From a virus: 42,348 bases of DNA. Where the stretch lies: positions 1-42,348 of IMG/VR virus record IMGVR_UViG_3300027747_000892, one strand, 5' to 3'. The translations under genes and the position numbers were made by a program. Position 1 is the first letter of the stretch. Each line of letters opens with the position of its first letter. Shown here in pieces: positions 16,566 through 25,050 of this stretch. Under the pieces are notes generated by a model. The model had not been told where the DNA came from, did no database searches, and saw nothing but the letters and a program-made list of their open reading frames with translations.

Positions 16566-17244
16566 TAGTCACGTATCTATATTTTCTGGTGTGGATACAA
16601 TGGAAAACGGAAACATGCACATGCAACCAGAATTCGGCACGTGTTACACTTTATCACAAGGTCAGTTACGACAAATAATAAATCCATTTCAAAAAAACCT
16701 TATTGATTTTTTAGCGATAAAAGTGGGATCATACACTGCTTATAATTCGTTTAATAAAATACCCAAAATAGAACAAGTAATACTTGAATATAATATTGGG
16801 GTTAATGATTATATTTTTATGTGTTTTGGTCAAATAGATGTCCAAAATCATTTAATACCAAATGCGTTAAAAAACAACCACACAATTATTGACACGATAG
16901 TAATATGTGTTGATAGATATATACAAACTTTAAACTATCTAAAAGAAAAATACCCTAATATTAAAATTGGGGCCTATGGTGCACCATCTACATCGATTGG
17001 GTGTGGTAACCAACCAAAGATAAGCAAAGACGAATCAATAGAATACAATAAGATAACATTACTATTTAATGATTACCTTAAATCAATGTGCGAAAAAAAT
17101 GGTATTTTATTTAAAGAAATTTCTAAAAAATTATTACTACCAGACGGGTCAACTAATAATACTTTTGTTATTGATGACATACACCTATCAGTAAATACAA
17201 TCCCTTTTATCTTAGATGAATTTTCAAATTTAATAAATAAATAA
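16546..17244 (+). CDS. SGNH-hydrolase-like protein A
   Basis: A 232-residue protein. It opens MIYIIGDSHVSIFSG, an SGNH block I (GDSx) with Ser in place, has FMCFGQIDVQNH at block III and ends with DDIHLSVNT, the DxxH of block V. SGNH proteins in glycan clusters often act as O-acetyl or sulfate-type esterases or transferases. The substrate cannot be told. It is paralogous to the next gene. Confidence 0.7.
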   Translation: MIYIIGDSHVSIFSGVDTMENGNMHMQPEFGTCYTLSQGQLRQIINPFQKNLIDFLAIKVGSYTAYNSFNKIPKIEQVILEYNIGVNDYIFMCFGQIDVQNHLIPNALKNNHTIIDTIVICVDRYIQTLNYLKEKYPNIKIGAYGAPSTSIGCGNQPKISKDESIEYNKITLLFNDYLKSMCEKNGILFKEISKKLLLPDGSTNNTFVIDDIHLSVNTIPFILDEFSNLINK

Positions 17245-17246
17245 CA

Positions 17247-17888
17247 ATGATACAATTCCACACATACGGTGATAGCCACGCATCTGAGCATGGTGGTTGG
17301 ACCAATATCCAAATAGATGGTTTAAGTGTAGTTATTAACTGGCTTGGACCTAAATTAATGTATAGTTTTGGTAGAGATAAAAATTTTATATTAAACTATG
17401 AACAAATAAATAATGGTGATTATGTTTGTTTTTGTTTTGGAGAGATAGATTGCAGAGCTCACGTTAACAAATACGAACCAGATTGGAAAGAGTCGATTGA
17501 TAGTTTAGTATCTGAATACTTCATAGCGATATCAACTAATGTTTCAAATTTAAACGTAAAGACATGTGTGTATAATGTTGTACCCCAATTAGAAAGAGGG
17601 TTACCTGAGAACATGTGGATATCCGAATGGGATGAGGCAAATGCGCACAACCCAAATGTATTACCAGCGTTGGGTACAAATGAGGATAGAGTTAGGTATA
17701 GTCTTTATATGAATGAAAAAATAAAAGAAAATTGTGTAAAATATGGTTTTATATTTTTTGATATCTATAATAAGTACACAAACGAAAAAGGATTTTTAAA
17801 TCCTTTATATTCTGACACTAATTGTCACATAAAAGATCCTATTTTTATTAAGGAAGAATTAATGAAATTAATAAATAATGAATTATAA
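17247..17888 (+). CDS. SGNH-hydrolase-like protein B
   Basis: A 213-residue relative of the preceding protein: FHTYGDSHASEHGGW at block I, CFCFGEIDCRAHV at block III and SDTNCHIKD near the C-terminus in the position of the DxxH dyad. The GEIDCR variant is typical of a phage and polysaccharide-cluster SGNH subgroup. It starts 2 nt after its neighbour and overlaps the next gene, which points to a duplicated pair in one transcript. Confidence 0.7.
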   Translation: MIQFHTYGDSHASEHGGWTNIQIDGLSVVINWLGPKLMYSFGRDKNFILNYEQINNGDYVCFCFGEIDCRAHVNKYEPDWKESIDSLVSEYFIAISTNVSNLNVKTCVYNVVPQLERGLPENMWISEWDEANAHNPNVLPALGTNEDRVRYSLYMNEKIKENCVKYGFIFFDIYNKYTNEKGFLNPLYSDTNCHIKDPIFIKEELMKLINNEL

Positions 17889-18681
17889 TTTAAAATTTGT
17901 ACCTCTTTTCCCAGAATCACCGATATCTGGTGTTGGAATGGCAGGTAATATGTTGATAGTCATCAATGAACTACTAATAATGAATGAGGGTGATAGGGCT
18001 TGGGTAGATATGGGTTCTTATAAGTCTATTTGTTATGATAACTTAGATTACACTAATAATGCTTGGGAATACTACTTCACCCAAAATGAAAAATTTGTAG
18101 ATGGGAAGGAGATATTATTGATGCCACCTAGACCTGCGATTATTAATTATAACCATCCATATTCACAAAACGACAGTTTAATATTAAAATCAAAAAAGTT
18201 GTTCTACAATAATTTTAAAGTGAAAGATGACATATTAAATGAAGTGAACCAATTCTATGAAACTAATTTAAAAAATAAAACGACATTGGGTTGTCAGATT
18301 AGATTGGGTGATATGGTTAAGACACACGATGTTCCAAACATTGATAGGTATTGGAACAAGATTTTAGATATTTTAAGAGAAGAACCACAGATAGAACAAA
18401 TATTTTTAGCCACTGACGATGATGAGGCAATAGAGTACCTATCTAAAAAAACCCCAATACCTATAGTTTATCAAAAAAATATATATAGGACTTCAAGTGA
18501 ATCTCCTTACGAAAGACTTAATTCTGAAAGAGAAAATCATGGACATAATTTATGTAGAGAAGTTTTAATTGATATGTTATTATTAAGTAAATGTGACTAT
18601 TTTTTAAGATCTAAAATATCGGCAGTTTCATTAATAACTACAATTTTATCTGAAAATATTAAAAAAATATATATACCGTAA
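17878..18681 (+). CDS. O-fucosyltransferase-like protein A (GT-B)
   Basis: A 267-residue protein. GCQIRLGDMVKTH corresponds to the HxRxGD/E loop of O-fucosyltransferase and NodZ-type enzymes; IFLATDDDEAIEYL and the C-terminal LLLSKCDYFLRSKISAVSLI match the GDP-sugar binding end of that fold. In the fucosyltransferase motif the His is replaced by Gln, so activity should be tested. It overlaps the preceding gene by 11 nt. Confidence 0.65.
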   Translation: MNYNLKFVPLFPESPISGVGMAGNMLIVINELLIMNEGDRAWVDMGSYKSICYDNLDYTNNAWEYYFTQNEKFVDGKEILLMPPRPAIINYNHPYSQNDSLILKSKKLFYNNFKVKDDILNEVNQFYETNLKNKTTLGCQIRLGDMVKTHDVPNIDRYWNKILDILREEPQIEQIFLATDDDEAIEYLSKKTPIPIVYQKNIYRTSSESPYERLNSERENHGHNLCREVLIDMLLLSKCDYFLRSKISAVSLITTILSENIKKIYIP

Positions 18682-18682
18682 T

Positions 18683-19540
18683 ATGGAGACATTTTATAAC
18701 ATTACACCAACAAATCACGGATGGGGTTATGGTTACGGTTTTTTTTCTAACTATAGAATATGTTTAGAACAATTAATTCATCATCATGAAACAGGTGGTC
18801 AAGGAACACCATATATTGATTGGGGTGAGACAACTTGGGTTGAGGGTTTCAACCCTTTTGAATCGGAAATGTTAATACCAAATGGTAATCCGTTTGACTT
18901 TTGGTTTGACCAAAAAATTCCATCTTTCGATGATTCTGTAATTGTGTGTAAAAATTCCCCAAGACCAGATTTGATAGATCATAGTAAGCATTATTTTGAT
19001 GATCCATCTCAATTAGCGAGACAAAAAACAATAGATCAGTTATATATTAAACCAAAACAACATATACTAAATAAAATTAATGACATTTATAATCAAGAGT
19101 TCAAAAATCATGTAGTTTTGGGTGTTATGGCTCGTGGGACTGAATATAATTTACATCACCCTATGTATGGTGTATTTGATGTTAATGATTATATCTTAAA
19201 AATAAGAAAAATATTAGCCGATAATCCACAAATAAATAAATTATTTATTGTCAGTGAAGATAGTGAATATGTTAATGCCATACATGCAGAATTTCCATCC
19301 TCTTATTTTATACCAAATGTTTTTAGACGAACAGATGAAACTATGGAATACGTTAATAGAGTACATTGCTGGCCAAATGTTAGCACAAAAAGATTGGATC
19401 ATTGTAAACTTTTAGGTGAAGAAACCATAATCCAAACTAAATTATTAGGTAAATGTGATTATCTTTTTGGTAGACTATCAGGTGTTTTAACTGGTGCCAT
19501 TCTATGGAATGAAAATATAAAAGAATTATTTAAAATATAA
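18683..19540 (+). CDS. O-fucosyltransferase-like protein B (GT-B)
   Basis: A 285-residue homologue of the preceding protein: VVLGVMARGTEYNLHHP for the donor loop, LFIVSEDSEYVNAI, and TKLLGKCDYLFGRLSGVLTGAILW at the C-terminus. It is 1 nt downstream, so the two probably arose by tandem duplication and then diverged strongly. The donor is likely a GDP- or similar nucleotide sugar; this is inference from the fold. Confidence 0.65.
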   Translation: METFYNITPTNHGWGYGYGFFSNYRICLEQLIHHHETGGQGTPYIDWGETTWVEGFNPFESEMLIPNGNPFDFWFDQKIPSFDDSVIVCKNSPRPDLIDHSKHYFDDPSQLARQKTIDQLYIKPKQHILNKINDIYNQEFKNHVVLGVMARGTEYNLHHPMYGVFDVNDYILKIRKILADNPQINKLFIVSEDSEYVNAIHAEFPSSYFIPNVFRRTDETMEYVNRVHCWPNVSTKRLDHCKLLGEETIIQTKLLGKCDYLFGRLSGVLTGAILWNENIKELFKI

Positions 19541-19542
19541 GT

Positions 19543-20172
19543 ATGAAATCTCTACTAATACAGGCTAACGGTAACAATATTCGTTTAGGTAAATATTTTA
19601 AACAACCTAAATACGAATTGTATTATAATAATGAAAGAATAATTAATACAATAATAAATAATGCTTTTAAATGTGTTGATAAAGTATTTGTTGCGGTTAG
19701 AAAAGATTTTGAAATTAAATTTGACACATCAAAAGTATCCATAATATTATGTGAACAAACAACTAGTAGATTGGATACACTAAAACAATGTATCCCTTAT
19801 CTAAAGGGGTTTGAGTCCACTATTATTCACGATTGTGATACTATTATTGAATCTTACGTTTTGAATAAATTAGAAAATAACTCCTTAGCAATAACTAATT
19901 ATAAATCAGATGGTTTAAAATATGGATTTGTTGAATTAGATCAAAATTTTAAATATGTAAAAGGTAACGAAAAAGAAATGGAAACTGGGCATATAACAAT
20001 AGGTGCGTATAGTGTTAATAATAAATCTTTTTGTGAATATCTAGAAAATGCGAATGAAGAAAGTTTATTAGTTTATTATAATCAAATTAAAAATGTTAAT
20101 GTGATATATTCTAAAAATCACACCAATTTAGGTGATATTAAATCTTATATTGATAATTTATGGTTATTGTAA
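19543..20172 (+). CDS. Sugar/alcohol-phosphate nucleotidyltransferase-like protein
   Basis: A 209-residue protein resembling small NTP transferases: LLIQANGNNIRLGKYFKQPKY stands where these enzymes have the GxGxR...PK loop, IIHDCDTIIE supplies a DxD-type metal site and METGHITIGAYSV is the usual late strand. The G-rich loop is degenerate. Its gene overlaps the HAD-kinase gene by 13 nt, an arrangement like LicC/LicA-type pairs that activate and transfer phosphorylated alcohols. Confidence 0.6.
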   Translation: MKSLLIQANGNNIRLGKYFKQPKYELYYNNERIINTIINNAFKCVDKVFVAVRKDFEIKFDTSKVSIILCEQTTSRLDTLKQCIPYLKGFESTIIHDCDTIIESYVLNKLENNSLAITNYKSDGLKYGFVELDQNFKYVKGNEKEMETGHITIGAYSVNNKSFCEYLENANEESLLVYYNQIKNVNVIYSKNHTNLGDIKSYIDNLWLL

Positions 20173-21149
20173 TTGATTTTGATGGTACGTTAGCACTAGG
20201 TGATACTAATAATATAAAAACCATGACATTAAACATTAAATTAGCCCATATGATTAATAAAATGTATGATGATGGTAACTGTATAAAAATTGTAACTGCT
20301 AGAGGTTCTAAAACGTGTAAAACTATATTAGAAAGGGAAGAAAAATATAGAAATATAATAACTAATTGGTTAATAACTAATAATGTTAAATTTAACGAAC
20401 TATCCTTTAATAAAGAATATGGTGATGCTTATATTGATGACAAGTGTTATAACATAACAGATGATATTGAATATGAAAAACTAGATTCAAAATTTACAAC
20501 TAATAAAGTTAGAAGGATTAATAATTGTGTTGTTAAAAATAGTGACGAAGTTAAAAATGAATATGAATGGTACTCTAAAGCAACAGAAATTGGTTTGGAT
20601 ATTCCTAAAGTATTAAGTTACGATAAAGATACTATTAGTACCACTTATATTAATGGTATATACTGTGATAATGTAGATTTATTAATTAATACGTTACGCA
20701 AATTTAAAAATACTAAACCAACAAATAAAGTTAATTTCAACTCGTACATCGAAAGAATTGAAAACCATATTGATAACAATAATTTGATTAAAAATGGTGA
20801 TAAATTATTACTTAAATTAAATGAGATAAACCCATCAAACACCTTTAATCACGGTGATTTTTCCGTACATAATCAAATTATGTGTAATAATAAATTATAT
20901 CTTATTGATCCAATATATTCCGAAGATGTATATCAATCATATATTATCGATGCAGCAAAACATTTATATAGTATTTTATATTATAATTTAGATGCCACTT
21001 TTTATAATTTATGTTATAATGAGTACATATTAAATTTAGATATAAAAGACAAAGAATTAGATATTTTAATTGCGTGTGAATCTATAAGAGTTTCTAATAG
21101 AAAAAGACAATTAACAGATATCACAAATAATTTAATTGATGTGTTATGA
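20160..21149 (+). CDS. HAD phosphatase - choline-kinase-like fusion
   Basis: A 329-residue two-domain protein. Residues 1-110 are a HAD domain: VIDFDGTLALGD (motif I), TARGSK (motif II), GDAYIDDK (motif IV). Residues about 115-329 are an APH/choline-kinase-like domain: FNHGDFSVHNQIM is the Brenner motif with the catalytic Asp and LYLIDPIYSEDVYQSYI is the metal-binding DxD-type motif. Such fusions next to a nucleotidyltransferase appear in clusters that add phosphorylated substituents to glycans. The small substrate is unknown. Confidence 0.75.
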   Translation: MVIVIDFDGTLALGDTNNIKTMTLNIKLAHMINKMYDDGNCIKIVTARGSKTCKTILEREEKYRNIITNWLITNNVKFNELSFNKEYGDAYIDDKCYNITDDIEYEKLDSKFTTNKVRRINNCVVKNSDEVKNEYEWYSKATEIGLDIPKVLSYDKDTISTTYINGIYCDNVDLLINTLRKFKNTKPTNKVNFNSYIERIENHIDNNNLIKNGDKLLLKLNEINPSNTFNHGDFSVHNQIMCNNKLYLIDPIYSEDVYQSYIIDAAKHLYSILYYNLDATFYNLCYNEYILNLDIKDKELDILIACESIRVSNRKRQLTDITNNLIDVL

Positions 21150-21820
21150 AAACAATGATAGTAATAACATGTAAAAACTCAAATATTAATTACATAACAA
21201 ATTGTGTTAAAAGTATTAGAAATTCAGGTAATAAAGATATCATCTGTGTTATTGATAGCGGTTCTACAGATAAAAGTTACTTCAACCAAATTATAGAATA
21301 TGATGTTATAATAGAAGATATAAACAATCAAAATTACATAGATGGTGCTATATGGTATTGTTATGAAAAATATACAGATATCGATTATTTCTTTATATTA
21401 CATGATAGTATGGTAGTCAATGAAAATTTAACACCAATAACTAATTATGATTTTACTGTTTTTAGTTATTTTGAGGGATTACCGTTTGATTCTGAGCAAC
21501 AATTAAAATATTGTATTGATATGGTAAATTCGGTAAATTTAGATATTAATAATATTCAATTAAATACATTGGCAGGGTTATTTGGAACTAGTTTTTATTG
21601 TAAAAGAAAAATACTAGATGATTTAAAAAAATTAGGTTTAAATCGTATTTTACCAAAAAATAAATTAGAAGCCTGTGCCAGTGAAAGAATATGGGCAATA
21701 TTTTTACATAAATTAGGTATTGATATTAGATTAAACTATTTGCGTACATTTATTAATCAAAACACTGAATTTGATAATAAAACAAACTATATAACAAAAA
21801 TATTTGCGGGTAGAAGTTAA
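21146..21820 (+). CDS. GT2-like glycosyltransferase
   Basis: A 224-residue protein opening MIVITCKNSNINYITNCVKSI with VIDSGSTDKS for nucleotide binding. FILHDSMVV occupies the metal-site position but has HDS rather than DxD. It overlaps the previous stop as ATGA. Function as a transferase is likely but the metal site is atypical. Confidence 0.65.
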   Translation: MKTMIVITCKNSNINYITNCVKSIRNSGNKDIICVIDSGSTDKSYFNQIIEYDVIIEDINNQNYIDGAIWYCYEKYTDIDYFFILHDSMVVNENLTPITNYDFTVFSYFEGLPFDSEQQLKYCIDMVNSVNLDINNIQLNTLAGLFGTSFYCKRKILDDLKKLGLNRILPKNKLEACASERIWAIFLHKLGIDIRLNYLRTFINQNTEFDNKTNYITKIFAGRS

Positions 21821-21821
21821 A

Positions 21822-22622
21822 ATGAATAAAATTAAAATTAATATGATTGGTGGAGGTTTCCAACATAGTATCTCAACAAATGATTTACCCCCAAAATTTA
21901 TTGAGTGGATTAAAGACGGATCTGCTTCAATATCAATACATATCGATAATGGTTTACACTTACCATTTAATTATCAAACTAAAAATTATGGGTGGTTATG
22001 TGAATCAAAAACGATAATACCACATTTATATGAATGGGCTAAAAATAATATTGAATTATTAAAGAATAAATTCATAAAAGTTTTTACACATGATGTAGAG
22101 TTATCCAAGTCATCAGATATTTTTCAACTTACCCAATGTAGTGCTAAATCTTATTTATCTCACGGTGAAATATATCCAAAAACTAAATTGGTTTCTATGA
22201 TTGCATCAAACAAAACCATGTGTTCGGAACACATTTATAGACAACATATGATTCATAAATTTTCTAAAGACTGTGATCATTTTGGCAGAGGTTATAACCC
22301 CATAAATAATAAAGAAGATGGGTTAAAAGATTATTGTTTTTCATTTGCAATGGAGAACGCAACATATTCAAATATGTTTACGGAAAAAATTACAGATTGT
22401 TTTATGACAGGAACGATTCCAATTTATTATGGGATTAGTAATATTGGGGATTACTTCAATACGGATGGAATAATAATATTAGATGATAACTTCAAAATTG
22501 AAGATTTATCATTTGAACTGTATCATAGTAAAATTGATGCGGTAATAGATAACTTAAAAAGATCAATTGACTTTCCTCATGCGGAGGACTACATTTTTAA
22601 AACCTTCATTGAAGATAAATAA
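21822..22622 (+). CDS. GT10-type alpha-1,3-fucosyltransferase-like protein
   Basis: A 266-residue protein started at the ATG at 21822, 1 nt after the previous stop (a TTG at 21804 also exists). The C-terminal half carries the GT10 signature: DYCFSFAMENATYSNMFTEK, then FMTGTIPIYYGISNIGDYF. This block binds GDP-fucose in bacterial and animal enzymes. HIYRQHMIHKF and HFGRGYNP fit the family too. With the GT11 enzyme it suggests a fucosylated product. Confidence 0.85.
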   Translation: MNKIKINMIGGGFQHSISTNDLPPKFIEWIKDGSASISIHIDNGLHLPFNYQTKNYGWLCESKTIIPHLYEWAKNNIELLKNKFIKVFTHDVELSKSSDIFQLTQCSAKSYLSHGEIYPKTKLVSMIASNKTMCSEHIYRQHMIHKFSKDCDHFGRGYNPINNKEDGLKDYCFSFAMENATYSNMFTEKITDCFMTGTIPIYYGISNIGDYFNTDGIIILDDNFKIEDLSFELYHSKIDAVIDNLKRSIDFPHAEDYIFKTFIEDK

Positions 22623-22634
22623 AAACATTTTACT

Positions 22635-23234
22635 ATGTCATTTGAAATTATAACTACATTTGAAAATAAAATTTCTAATTTTTTTGGGTCTAAATATGCT
22701 GTTGCGGTTGATAGTTGCACGCACGGTATTGAGTTGTGTTTAAGGTATACTAAAACAAAAAAAATAAATATACCAAAAAGAACATATCTGTCTGTACCAT
22801 TTTTAGCAGAAAAAATGGGTTTAGAACGAGAATGGAGAGATGAGGTGTGGGAAGATTATTACACCCTTAATTATGATGAAAAAAGAATAATTGATGCTGC
22901 GGTTCTATGGAAAAAAGATAGTTATATCCCGCACACGTTTATGTGTCTTAGTTTCCAATACCAAAAACATTTGTCTTTAGGAAGAGGTGGTATGATTTTA
23001 CTTGATGACAAAAATGATTATATTAATTTAAAAAAAATGTCGTATGATGGTCGATTACCTGACATTCCTTGGAGGGACCAAGATATTGATTGTATTGGTT
23101 ATCATTATTATATGACACCCGAAACAGCACAATTAGGGTTAGACAAATTAGAAAAGGCAATCAACACACCACCAAGAAAATGGGTATATAATGATTGGCC
23201 AGATTTAACGCAGATGTCAATTTTTAAAAAATAG
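22635..23234 (+). CDS. Short DegT/DnrJ-type PLP aminotransferase-like protein
   Basis: A 199-residue protein, about half the length of the DegT/DnrJ/EryC1/StrS family. AVDSCTHGIELCLRY is the phosphate-binding segment of the cofactor site, and LSFQYQKHLSLGRGGMI contains the expected Schiff-base lysine. The C-terminal domain is missing or strongly shortened. Such enzymes aminate keto-sugars; directly beside GDP-mannose dehydratase it would suit a GDP-perosamine-type product. Short phage forms may still be active, so it is not called a pseudogene. Confidence 0.7.
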   Translation: MSFEIITTFENKISNFFGSKYAVAVDSCTHGIELCLRYTKTKKINIPKRTYLSVPFLAEKMGLEREWRDEVWEDYYTLNYDEKRIIDAAVLWKKDSYIPHTFMCLSFQYQKHLSLGRGGMILLDDKNDYINLKKMSYDGRLPDIPWRDQDIDCIGYHYYMTPETAQLGLDKLEKAINTPPRKWVYNDWPDLTQMSIFKK

Positions 23235-23258
23235 AAAATAAAAAATAAAAATAGATCA

Positions 23259-24233
23259 ATGAAAAAAGCATTTATTACAGGCATAAATGGACAAGATGGT
23301 TCATATTTATCGGAATATCTTTTAGGGTTAGGATATGAAGTTCATGGAATAATTAGAAGAAATTCAGTTTCTGAAAACCAACAAAGTAGATTTACTGATG
23401 AAATTAGAAATAAATTACACATTTATTATGGAGATCTTTTAGATCAAGGTAGTTTAGAGAGATTGTTAAGTGATATACAACCAGATGAAATCTACAATTT
23501 AGCGGCTCAAAGCCACGTTAGAATTAGTTACGATATTCCACAATTTACCGTTCAAACAAACGCAATAGGTGTTATTAATATTTTAGAGGCATATCGAAGA
23601 TCTTGTCCTCAATCCAGATTTTATCAAGCAAGTTCGTCTGAAATGTTTGGTAGCTCAGTGGATAAAGATGGGTATCAAAGAGAATCCACACCTATGACTC
23701 CAGTATCACCATATGGTTGTTCAAAAGTGTTTGGGTATAACATCGTAAGAAACTACAGAAATGCATATAAATTACACGCATCTAATGGAATTTTATTTAA
23801 TCATGAATCCCCAAGAAGAGGTTCTAATTTTGTTACAAATAAAGTAGTTAAAACTGCGGTAGAAATTAAATTAGGATTAACAAATCAATTAGTTTTGGGT
23901 AATATGGACTCTTATAGAGATTGGGGACATTCAAAAGATTATGTTAGGGCAATGCACTTAATAATAAATAACGACACTCCTGATGATTTTGTTGTATCAA
24001 CAATGATTACTCACTCAGTTAGAAATATGGTAGAGTACGTTTTTAATAAATTAGAATTAGATTATTCAAAATATGTAAGCCAAGACCATAAGTTCACTAG
24101 ACCAGAAGAACTTGATTATTTAAAAGGGGATTCAACAAAAATTAGAACCCAATTGGGGTGGGAGCCTGAATATACTTTTGAGACTATGTTAGATGAGATG
24201 GTAGAATATTGGCTTAATTTTTTTAAAAAATAA
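23259..24233 (+). CDS. gmd: GDP-mannose 4,6-dehydratase
   Basis: A 324-residue SDR enzyme that converts GDP-mannose to GDP-4-keto-6-deoxymannose, precursor of GDP-fucose, GDP-rhamnose and GDP-perosamine. TGINGQDGSYL is the NADP-binding glycine motif, QASSSEMFG carries the catalytic Ser/Glu, SPYGCSK the YxxxK, and NHESPRRGSNFVT the GDP-sugar binding loop. Length and motifs match the family well. Separate from the neighbours by 24 nt upstream and 79 nt downstream, it ends the main glycan island. Confidence 0.95.
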   Translation: MKKAFITGINGQDGSYLSEYLLGLGYEVHGIIRRNSVSENQQSRFTDEIRNKLHIYYGDLLDQGSLERLLSDIQPDEIYNLAAQSHVRISYDIPQFTVQTNAIGVINILEAYRRSCPQSRFYQASSSEMFGSSVDKDGYQRESTPMTPVSPYGCSKVFGYNIVRNYRNAYKLHASNGILFNHESPRRGSNFVTNKVVKTAVEIKLGLTNQLVLGNMDSYRDWGHSKDYVRAMHLIINNDTPDDFVVSTMITHSVRNMVEYVFNKLELDYSKYVSQDHKFTRPEELDYLKGDSTKIRTQLGWEPEYTFETMLDEMVEYWLNFFKK

Positions 24234-24312
24234 TAGGTATAACGTTTTTAAAATCAAGTTTGAGACAAAGAATTTATAACCAAGAATCAAATAAAAGATT
24301 CGTTAAATAAAT
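24234..24312. other. Intergenic region between gmd and phoH
   Basis: 79 bases with no gene. It contains a small GAATC-GATTC hairpin (loop 8 bases) at about 24284-24301 and an AAATAAATATG start context for the next gene. No clear terminator or tRNA is seen. Confidence 0.5.
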
Positions 24313-25050
24313 ATGACAAGAAGAAAACCAACCCCTCCTATTGAGGAACAAACAAACAAACCATTAACCAAAAAAGATTATATTAATTCAGTAATAAAAA
24401 GAAAAAGTAAAAGTAAATTTTTAACTGAAAATCAAAAAGATTATTACGACATATTAATATCAAAACAGATAACCATATGTTCAGGACCTGCTGGCGTTGG
24501 TAAATCATATATCGCAATGAAAGCGGCTGTTGATTTACTAATGGAAACAAACAATGGGTATGAAAAAATTATTATTGTTAGACCAGCGGTAGAAGCCGAA
24601 GAAAAATTAGGTAGTCTTCCAGGAAATTTAGAAGAAAAATTAGATCCGTATATATTTCCGTCATATTATCTTTTAAATAAAATAATTGGAAAAGAATCGA
24701 GAGAAAAATTAAAGGATGCTGAAATCATCGAAGTTTTTGCTTTGGCTTATATGAGAGGAATGAACATTGATAATTCAATTTTAATATTTGAGGAAGCTCA
24801 GAACGCAACTCCAAATCAAATGAAATTACTATTGACAAGAATTGGGTATAATAGTAAATTCTTTATATCTGGTGATTTGGAACAAACCGATAGATATAAA
24901 GACAAAAAACAATCGGGTCTTTATGACGCATTACAAAGATTTAGTGGTATTGATGATATTGGTGTTTATGATTTTAGAAATGCCAAAAACGTTAGAAACC
25001 CATTAATTTCAAAAATATTAGAAAAATACGACGATGAGAATAGGAATTGA
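24313..25050 (+). CDS. phoH: PhoH-like ATPase
   Basis: A 245-residue P-loop ATPase. Walker A is GPAGVGKS (58-65), with a following IIVRPAVEAEEKLGSLPG segment typical of PhoH, and Walker B is ILIFEEAQN (156-164). PhoH proteins are frequent in T4-like and other phages; they are ATPases with likely RNA or helicase-related roles that remain poorly defined. It overlaps the next gene by 17 nt. Confidence 0.92.
   Translation: MTRRKPTPPIEEQTNKPLTKKDYINSVIKRKSKSKFLTENQKDYYDILISKQITICSGPAGVGKSYIAMKAAVDLLMETNNGYEKIIIVRPAVEAEEKLGSLPGNLEEKLDPYIFPSYYLLNKIIGKESREKLKDAEIIEVFALAYMRGMNIDNSILIFEEAQNATPNQMKLLLTRIGYNSKFFISGDLEQTDRYKDKKQSGLYDALQRFSGIDDIGVYDFRNAKNVRNPLISKILEKYDDENRN

Noticed and set aside
24234-24312. 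tRNA or small RNA in the gmd-phoH gap
   Set aside because: No cloverleaf or CCA-compatible arms; only a weak AT hairpin is present.
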